A stretch of 64,000 bases of DNA from Ampelocalamus luodianensis (taxonomy: Eukaryota; Streptophyta; Magnoliopsida; Poales; Poaceae): contig CM070639.1 in assembly GCA_036346255.1 (NCBI GenBank), forward strand, positions 1,808,001 to 1,872,000, read 5' to 3'. Position 1 is the stretch's first letter; each line of letters opens with the position of its first letter. Positions 56,419-64,000 of this stretch are shown piece after piece. The notes below the pieces were generated by a model. It had not been told where the DNA came from. It saw nothing but the letters and a program-made list of their open reading frames with translations, and did no database searches. A program made the position numbers and the translations under genes.

Positions 56419-59400
56419 TCAATAAGATAACCTGCAAGGGATTAGTAATAGCCTTTTATCAAAAACAACATCATTCCGACATAACCAAATAGACCAACAT
56501 AAGGCACTGGCTCCCACAAGGAGTTGTGTTTTTAAAATTTTTGGAATACCAGCTAACCAATTCCGAAACATGTTGGTTATATTCACAGGAGGAGATAAAT
56601 TAAACGCACATTGAACAGCCCACCAAACAAGACGTACAAAGGAATAGTCAATAAAAAGATGTTGAATTGTTTCCTCTGAAATACAGAAACAACACTTTTT
56701 GCTTCCCTTCCAATTTCTTTTGAGCAGATTATCTTTAGTTAATACTACCCCTCTTTTGAGATACCATAGAAATATTTTCACTTTTAATGGAATTTTAAGT
56801 AACCAAAAAAAGTGTCTAATAGGGGCTCGATAATTTCCAATAAGTGTTGCATATAAGGACTATATCGAAAACAGTCTAGACTTATTCAAATTCCATCTAA
56901 AAATATCATTTTGAGAGCTTAATTGTAAATTAGCAATTCTCAAAATTAACTCATTCCAAGCCTGCAGCTTAGGCCCAATAATAGGTCTACAAAAAGAGAT
57001 GTTTAAAGGAGCCGTTCTCATAATATTGGCTATTGTATCATCCTTTTTCCTCACCACCTGATAAAGGATTGGATATTGTCTTTTTAGTGGAGAGTCACCT
57101 AACCAAATATCTTCATAGAACCTAGTTTGCATTCCATTTTTAACCTGAAATGAACCAAAGCGAAAAAAAAAATCCTTAAATTTCATTAGGCCCGTCCAAA
57201 ATCAGAAAGTCCCAGGCTTGTTAAACACTTGCGAAAGACTCTTCTCACCCAAATATTTCCTTGTTAATAAAGTTTGCCATACCCCTTATTCATTAAGCAA
57301 CTTAAAAAGTCATTTCTCTAGTAAACTTTTATTTTTTATGTCTAAGTTCTGAATACCTAGACCGCCCTGCTCTTTGGGTGTACACACTAAACTCTATTTA
57401 GCAAGCCTATATTTCTTTTTATGGCTATCGCTTTGCCAGTAAAATTTAGATCTAAAAAAATCAAGTCTTTTGAGAACCTCTTTAGGAATATCAAAAAAGG
57501 ACAACATAAACATAGGCAAGTTACTTAGCATCGAGTTAATAAGTATTAAACGTCCACCAACAGACATATTTTTTCATTTCCAACTGCTAAGTTTCTTTTC
57601 AACTCCATCTTCAACCCCTTTCCAATCACTATTCCTTAATTTTCTATAGTGAATGGGAATACCTAAGTACTTAAAAGGGAAGACACCCACTTCAGAACCA
57701 AATAATTGAGTATATTGCGGTTCAACTTCTTTGGCTTTGCCAAAACAAAAGATTTTGCTCTTGTGAAAATTAATCTTTAAACCTGATAATTGTTCAAAGA
57801 CACAAAAGAAGTTTGAGATTTTTTGCTTGCTCTATGTCATTATTCAAGAAAAGGATAGTGTCATCAGCATATTGTAATACTGACAACCCATCATCAATCA
57901 AATGAGGAACTACTCCCGATATAAGACCTTCTTCTTTAGCTCTTGAAATAAAGATGGCTAGCATATCCACAACAAGATTAAAAAGAATTGGGGACATAGG
58001 GTCGCCTTGTCTAAGACCTTTTTGAGTTTGGAAAAAAGATCCTAAATCATCATTAACTTTTATTGCAACACTCCCTCCCTTAGCGAAAGTCTCTACCCAG
58101 GAACACCACTTAGGGGAAAATCCTTTCATCCTCAAAGTTTGGATTAAAAACGGCCATTTGACTTTGTCATACGCTTTTTCAAAATCAAGCTTGAGCACAA
58201 TCCCATTCAACTTTTCTTTATGCATTTCATGAAGGATAACAACTCCATCAAGAATGTATCTCCCTTGCATAAATGCTGTCTGGGATTGTTTAATAACCTT
58301 ATGTTCTACATTAGTAATTCTATTAGTTGGAACTTTAGTAAACACTTTAAAACTAACATTTAGAAGACAAATAGGTCTATACTGCTGTATTTGTTTAGCA
58401 TCCGCTTTTTTGGGAAGCAGTGTAATAATCCCAAAATTCAAGCTAAAAAGATGCATAGAGCAACTATGAAAATCATGAAACATAGCCATCATATCATTTT
58501 TAATAACTTCCCAAAACACCTGATAAAACTCCACTGGAAAACCATCTGGCCTAGGTGCTTTGTTATGCTCTATTTGAAAATTAGCTTCTTTCACCTCCTT
58601 CTCAGTGAAAGGCGTTGTTAGAAAGTTGTTTTTAGAATTCGAGACTTGAGGTATATCATTCATAAAACCGTCAATCATGGATAAATGATTACTTTCGGAT
58701 GGTCCAAAAAGATCTTTGTAATAATTAGTGATATATTTTTTTAATTGTACATCACCCCGAACTATCCCCTCTTCCTGTTCGAGCCGAAAAATTCGTTGCT
58801 TTATATGCTTACCATTCGCAATCAAGTGATAAAATCGTGTATTTCTGTCTCCCTCCAAAAGGAATTTCGCTTTAGACTTTTGATACCACTTTATTTCTTC
58901 TTCTCTTAAAAGTTTTGCCAATATCTCATTAGCACATCTTTTAAGATTAAGGTCTTCATTAGACAAACTCAAAAGCTCAATTTTTTTTATCTAGCTCATC
59001 AATTATCGAGTTGAGTGCTATCTTTTCCTTTTTGTAAGTCCCACTGCAATTTTTAGCCCAACCGCGAAGATACAGTCTAAGAAATCTAACTTTCCAATGC
59101 CAAATTTGTAAGGCAGTACAACCTCTACTTTCCTTTTTCCACACATCATTCACCATCTCCCTAAACTCTTTCCTATATAGCCAGCCTAATTCAAATTTAA
59201 ATAAATGCTGATTCCCTCTATGAGAGGTCGCTCCCGTATTTAAAAGCAACAGCGTGTGGTCGAACAGAGACCGTTCAAGAGCATTGACTGTGACCAATGA
59301 AAATTTTTGTTCCCAGTCTGTACTCATCAAAACTCTATCCAATTTTTCAAAGGTTGGGTTATTTAACGAATTGGCCCAAGTATACTGTCTACCAGATAAA

Positions 59401-59918
59401 TCAATTTCCCGTAAATCCAAATTATTAATCACAGCATTAAACAAAAAAGGCCATCTAGATTCAAAATTATCATTGTTTTTTTCACCTGAATGCCTAATGA
59501 TATTAAAATCGCCCCCAACTAAAATGGAAAGTGATTCTTTCCTACAGACATGTACAATTTCTTTGAGAAACTGCTCCTTGAATTGAGTTTGAGCTGCACC
59601 GTAAACAGCCACAAGAACCCATTGGAAATCATCTTCTCTATTTTTAAGATGAAACTTTACATAGAAATCACCAGCATCAATCGAACCAATATAAAAAACC
59701 ATAGGATCCACCCCTAAAAGGATACCCCCGACCGTCCTTGTGGCGGAGAAAAATGTCATAAAAAGTATCGACCACCACAAAGATGGTTAAGACTAGACAC
59801 TGAAAAATCTTTTTTACCAGTTTCAAGAATAGCCACAAAGTCTAAATATTGCTCCTTAACTGCCTCACAAATATACTTTTGTTTAGCCAAGTCTCCCAGA
59901 CCTCTGCTATTCCAAAAG
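56419..59918 (-). pseudogene. LINE ORF2: endonuclease, reverse transcriptase, zinc-binding domain
   Basis: ORF2 nicks target DNA and primes reverse transcription there. Order, reading leftward: WNSRGLGD start (about 59910); APE-type endonuclease (LVGGDFNII, SGRQYTWANSLNNP, KLDRVLMS, and FDH in place of the usual SDH, 59780-58977); RT at 58972-57794 (FPVEFYQVFWEVI, YRPICLLNVSFKVFTK, GIVLKLDFEKAYDKVKW, GLRQGDPMSPILFN, QYADDTILF); connection (57790-57190); zf-RVT domain (IFLWYLKRGVVLTKDNLLKR, CCFC...HLFIDYSF, 56781-56419). Breaks: TGA for Trp and a frame change near 59765-59720; one extra A in an A8 run (58981-58988) between EN and RT; a frame change at 57794; others near 57190. The first codons are separated by the LTR insert and lie at 63254-63264. 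Confidence 0.92.
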
Positions 59919-62900
59919 TGTAACAGCCCAAATTTCAATTTCAGTAAAATTTAAAAGTTTATTTATGTTTGTGGTTTTTCCTGAATTTTCTTAAGCTTTT
60001 TATAAATATTTTAAAGCTAAAACAAATTTATTTGCAAAATTAAAAGCCAACAAATAGTTGGAAATAATTTTATTAAGTCCAGAATGAGTATGGAAATTTC
60101 TGTGAATTTTTCCATAATTGTTGGAAGTATTTTGCTATTTTCTAAAGCCTAAATGATTTATCAGAATTAAAACAAATAGAAAAGCAAAAGAAAATCTCTA
60201 AACAGTGTTTGGGCCGAAACCCGAAGGCTCCGCCCATTTCTCCTCTGCGGCACACACGCCCACCGCGCGCACTCTCTCCCACCTCCTCATCCACCGTTGG
60301 ATTAAAATCCAACGACGCGCCTCCCACACGCGCTCGCCTTATCTCCACCGCTGGATCGCATCAACGATCAAGATCTCCGAGCGCCGCACCATCCGAATGA
60401 CACCATCAATATGAGCGTATGCGATCTTAATCTAACGGCGAGATCTTCGCACCGCCGGAGACTTAAAACCTTCTAATCTAAACCTTCAATCTAAATCCTA
60501 CGCCAGACTCCTCCACGCCTCTTCTACTCATTTAGCCCCAACCGTTGGATCAAATCCAACGCCCTCGCTTCGTCTTCTTCCTTGCTCCTTCTTCTTGCGC
60601 TGATCGAGTCAGCGCCGCCATTCGCCGCGATCGAGCTCGGTCTCGCCACGATTCCTCCCCTTCACGCAAGGACGCGTGCGCAGCGGCCGCCGCGCCCAAC
60701 CGCCCCATTCCCACCTTCTTCCCTTTCTCCGTGTTGGTTTCACCCACGCCCGCCAAATCGCCGCCATGACCCCACCTCCTCCACGCCGCCCGAGCTCCCG
60801 ATGCCTATAAAGGAAGCCCGGTGCGCATTTCCCACCGGTCCCAACGCCACCAACCATTGCCACTGCTTCGTCTCTAGCGCCTTGAATTGAAGTTTTCGTC
60901 GCCGGCAACCGTGAAGCTTGGAGCTTCATTCCCGCTGCCGCCGACACCGCCGCGTCCTCTCCGTCGCCGCCGTCGGCATCGTCATCCTCTTGCGAACCTA
61001 GTGGTCACCTCCACTTCGCCCGGGAGCCGCGGGAACCTCAACCTCGACGACGACAGTACCTCGCCGCCGCCTTCTCCTTCGTCGCCGGCGATACCTTCAC
61101 TCCCTCGCACCACCTCGGTAACCAACATGCTCCTCGTCGCCTGTTCTTCCTTTCTAGCATCTCGCCGCCGGCAGCCGCGCCGCCGATCGCCGGTTCCTTG
61201 GTCACCGTGCGCCGCCTCCGCCCGACGCCGACGTGGCACTGCCACGCGTTCACCACCTGTGCGCCACCTCGGCGATACGGCCCGCGTGGCACCATGTCGC
61301 GACTCCACGCACACGCACACGCGGCGTGGTCCACCGCGCCGCCGTCCCAAAGCTCGATGGACTTGGTCCACATGGGACGAGTCACCGACACTTGGGGCCC
61401 ACCTGCCGAATTCAATTTTAAATCTTTTAATTCGAAATATCAGAGTTGATGTAATCATTGCGCAATAAATGGATTTTCAGAGGAAAATAATTCTGAAATT
61501 CAATAAAATTTCAGATTTAGATATAAACTTCAAAATTCATAACTTTTGCATATGAACTCCAAATTGGGTGTTTCAAATTGCAAAATTTATATAAAATTAT
61601 AATCTAGCTAACTAAACCAAAATATTTCAGTTTGGAGTTAATTTGAACTATGTTTTGAATTTATTTGAATTTGAATATTGAATTTGTCGATTTTACAGAT
61701 AGACTTCGACGACTCCGGAGAGTTCGATCAAACTGAAGATTTAGAATTTCAAGACATCGACCAAGGCAAGTTATACCATTGACCATATTGCCCCTATTAT
61801 TTTAAGTTATTTTCAGTTTTTAAATTCCTTATTGCATGCATATGTTGTTATAAATATTTTAATATCCTGTTATACATATAGTTAATTCCATATGTTATTG
61901 TATGGCCAAATTTGAATGTTGTATCTGACTACCTTGATACCATAGGCAAGATATTACCAAAATTCAAATATATGCTTAGCCAAGCTTAGTCCACATTTAC
62001 AGAATTTGGGAGGGTTTACACCAGATTTCTACAAATTGTTTTTCAAACTTGATATTGTGGTATTGTTTTACCACATGAGTTTATAAATGAAGTTTTTATT
62101 CAAAATAAAACCAAAATGGGTTTGGACTTGGGCGAAATGGTCGGAATGGTGGGTGCAGGTTTATGCACGGGTTTGATCTGGTTAAGATCAAGGCCCATGG
62201 ATTGTAGGAATGACGCCCAAGTCAATTGAGGACCGGTCTTTGAGCCGCTTATTGCTATGCCATAACGTACCACCACATGTCCTGTATGGGCAGGATTTGG
62301 CTAACTAATTTGTGATGTCCTAGTATATTTATGTCATGTGATTTTGTGGGTGTCGGTTAGACGTTTTATTCCCACTTGGCGCAAGAGGGGGCTTCCGGAG
62401 GATGGTCAGTCCAAAGGGGCGAAACCTTAGCGGGCATGAATGTACTAGGATAAAACATTGTAAAGGCCTCATGGTAATTGCTCAGTCACACGCCTACGGA
62501 AGCGTGAATTGGCCGACATAACGAGCATGTCACCTCGTGTGGGTAAAGTTGTACCAACTCTGCAGAGTAGAAACTATTCGAATAGCCGCGTCCGAGGTCA
62601 TGGACATGCTAGCAGGGCCACTTAAAGTTAGTATTGTTTTTGGTTTTAAAATGCTTTATTAAATGTTGAGGATGGTTAATCCTTATGAAAATTTGGGCGG
62701 GAAGCCAAGTGTTAGGAGGGGATCCTTCACTTTATCATTGGAGGTTATCCACATTATATCATTGCTGTTTCAAAATATAGTTTTATCCATAGTATAAAAT
62801 TGCCTTAGAAACTACTATGCTTATTCAAACTGAAAATGCTGTTTATGCAAAACAACCCCTGCCATACTCACTTGTTTCCTTATGCATGCATTTAAATTCA

Positions 62901-63249
62901 ATATTGGGTGTGACTTGCGAGCACGGTAGTAGTGCTCACTCTTGTTGAATAAATCTTATTCGTGGAAGACGCTATATTGTGGTGAGGACCCTGACGAGTA
63001 GGCCTTTCGACCTGCACGATTGCACGTGGCGCATCGTGTGGCTCCCACTATTATGTTATTTCATTGTGTTTATCATTTGACATTTGATATTATTATTCGC
63101 ACTCATTTGTATTAAAATGATTATTTATTTAATGCCATTTACGTTTCGTGATATGAATGTGATATTCATTTTTGTGAGACTGTACACTGGAAATCTCGGG
63201 TCGGTGTTTGAACACAGAGAATTCGGGATCCTTCGCTCCTGGTTCGACA
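59919..63249 (+). mobile_element. Solo-LTR-like insert (3.3 kb, TGTAAC...CGACA) in LINE ORF2
   Basis: Inserted after the fifth codon of LINE ORF2. Ends TGTAACAGCCC and TGGTTCGACA; direct repeat AAAG at 59915-59918 and 63250-63253. The left part is GC-rich with a TATA-like CTATAAAGG (60805-60813). The right part is AT-rich and carries AAACTATTCGAATAGCC and CGTCCGAGGTCATGGACATG (62567-62608), shared with 48792-53292. No retrotransposon proteins; apparent frames in the GC-rich part are compositional. Confidence 0.7.
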
Positions 63250-63253
63250 AAAG

Positions 63254-63264
63254 AGCCCTTTCAT
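63254..63264 (-). pseudogene. LINE ORF2 start codon fragment
   Basis: ATG at 63264-63262 begins MKGL, which continues into FWNSRGLGD across the LTR insert once the AAAG duplication is discounted. It overlaps the ORF1 stop by four bases (ATGA). Confidence 0.85.
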
Positions 63265-64000
63265 TTTAACTTTAATTTTATAGGCCTATTAAGAGAACTG
63301 TTACCTTTCTTCTTTTTGGAGCTAGACAACCTCTTTTTATTTGTTACTAATGTAAAATTATTGTCATCATCCGCAAGAGAATCACCATCTAAATCACTAC
63401 AAAAATGATTAAGGGATGAGATATCAATGCAATCCTGATCCTCATCCACCAGATCCTCAAAATCTACTTTTCCTTTATTTCTTAGTCTTCCTAACTTAAT
63501 TTTCTTAATACTTTTAACAGAACTAGCGGTCTCAGCACTATTACCACCTAAAGAAATTCTAATGCTAGAAATTTTTTCAATAATTTGCTCATCTGAAAAA
63601 GACAAAATTGAAAATTTATTACTAGGCTTACTTGGATCCAATTCGAGATTACGAATTTTCGCGCGTCACTTAGCCTTTTGGATCGAATCCTCATCGCCGG
63701 GTTGCTGCTTCTTGAGTCGTTCACTTTGCCTAAGCTCCACTGGGAGAGTCTTGGCAATCATGAAATCAGCCTCCTCCACCTCTCGTTGAGCCCCATCTGA
63801 CCTATCTGCCATAGCCTCCACTACCATGGTATCCTCCCAAACTACCCCATTAGCATCCATCTCTGTACTACTGCCCAAAACCGCCACCTCATCTAGTCCA
63901 ACATCAGCCGACTTGGTAGCACAACCTGTCCCCACTGTCTCAGACAAGGAAACATCGCCATCCACTAAATCATCGCCCCCCCACTACTGCATGCAAGGCG
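63261..64000 (-). pseudogene. LINE ORF1, C-terminal part
   Basis: ORF1 encodes the RNA-binding protein of the element; its N-terminal two-thirds lie outside the window. The visible part is acidic and Ser/Lys-rich: SLSETVGTGCATKSADVG near the right, then EEADFMIAKTLPVELRQSER, one in-frame TGA at 63668-63666, and after it LELDPSKPSNKFSILSFSDE, EDLVDEDQDCIDIS and a basic tail ending RPIKLKLK at the stop 63263-63261. Reading frame is the same on both sides of the TGA, so a single premature stop is the only visible break. Confidence 0.8.

Larger units (their letters stand above)
56119..64000 (-). mobile_element. L1-type LINE, running off the right edge
   Basis: A minus-strand non-LTR retrotransposon. 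Its 3' end is at left: a T7 run (56119-56125, poly-A in element sense) followed by CCGGCCTCTGCATC, a sequence I associate with grass LINE 3' ends. Moving right come the zinc-binding domain, RT, endonuclease, then a 3.3 kb LTR insert, then the ORF2 start and ORF1. The 5' end lies outside the window. Confidence 0.9.

Noticed and set aside
60887..61468. 193-codon Arg/Pro-rich open frame
   Set aside because: Same situation in the second solo-LTR-like insert.

Overview
The window is eukaryotic nuclear DNA from a grass (Poaceae). The evidence is plant host genes with GT-AG introns and intron positions conserved with plant orthologues, and TE families typical of grasses: a Tat-lineage Gypsy element, SIRE-like and other Copia elements, a MULE, a Stowaway-like MITE end, an L1-type LINE and large LTRs beginning TGTAAC. 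I see no sign of bacterial, organellar or viral-genome origin. The species cannot be fixed from sequence alone.

Layout. 1-5379: AT-rich flank with a decayed Mutator-like transposase (1710-4775). 5380-22926: one 17.5 kb Tat-type Gypsy retrotransposon on the minus strand. It has 794 bp LTRs, a PBS and PPT, gag-protease-RT-RNaseH-second RNaseH-integrase on the minus strand, and a spliced, TATA-driven antisense gene on the plus strand. A truncated Copia element (9040-13563) is nested in that antisense gene. 22927-25730: AT-rich DNA with repeats and no recognised gene. 26260-29750: fatty acid 2-hydroxylase gene (FAH, minus strand, six coding exons) with a one-base frameshift in exon 4. 30627-43367: SBDS ribosome-maturation gene (plus strand), arranged head to head with FAH. 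Several frame-breaking changes occur in its exons, and a Copia element (33439-43086) sits in its last coding exon. A second Copia (33521-38558) is inserted in the first one's 5' LTR. 43877-44381: a homopolymer-stuttered stretch that looks like bad base calls. 44382-54947: a minus-strand Copia element split by a 4.5 kb solo-LTR-like insert. 56119-64000: a minus-strand LINE (ORF1, endonuclease, RT, zinc-binding domain) split by a 3.3 kb solo-LTR-like insert; it runs off the right edge.

How it fits together. The only host genes are FAH (ER sphingolipid acyl 2-hydroxylation) and SBDS (60S subunit maturation), which share a divergent promoter of about 0.7 kb. Both are damaged as written. This fits a decaying homeologous or duplicate copy, or assembly error next to the poor-quality stretch. 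The rest is nested transposon sequence. The most unusual content is the Tat element's antisense gene, whose introns carry the same short GTCGTA/TACGAC hairpin repeats that are arrayed in the element's LTRs, and two Copia elements with near-identical LTRs but badly decayed interiors.
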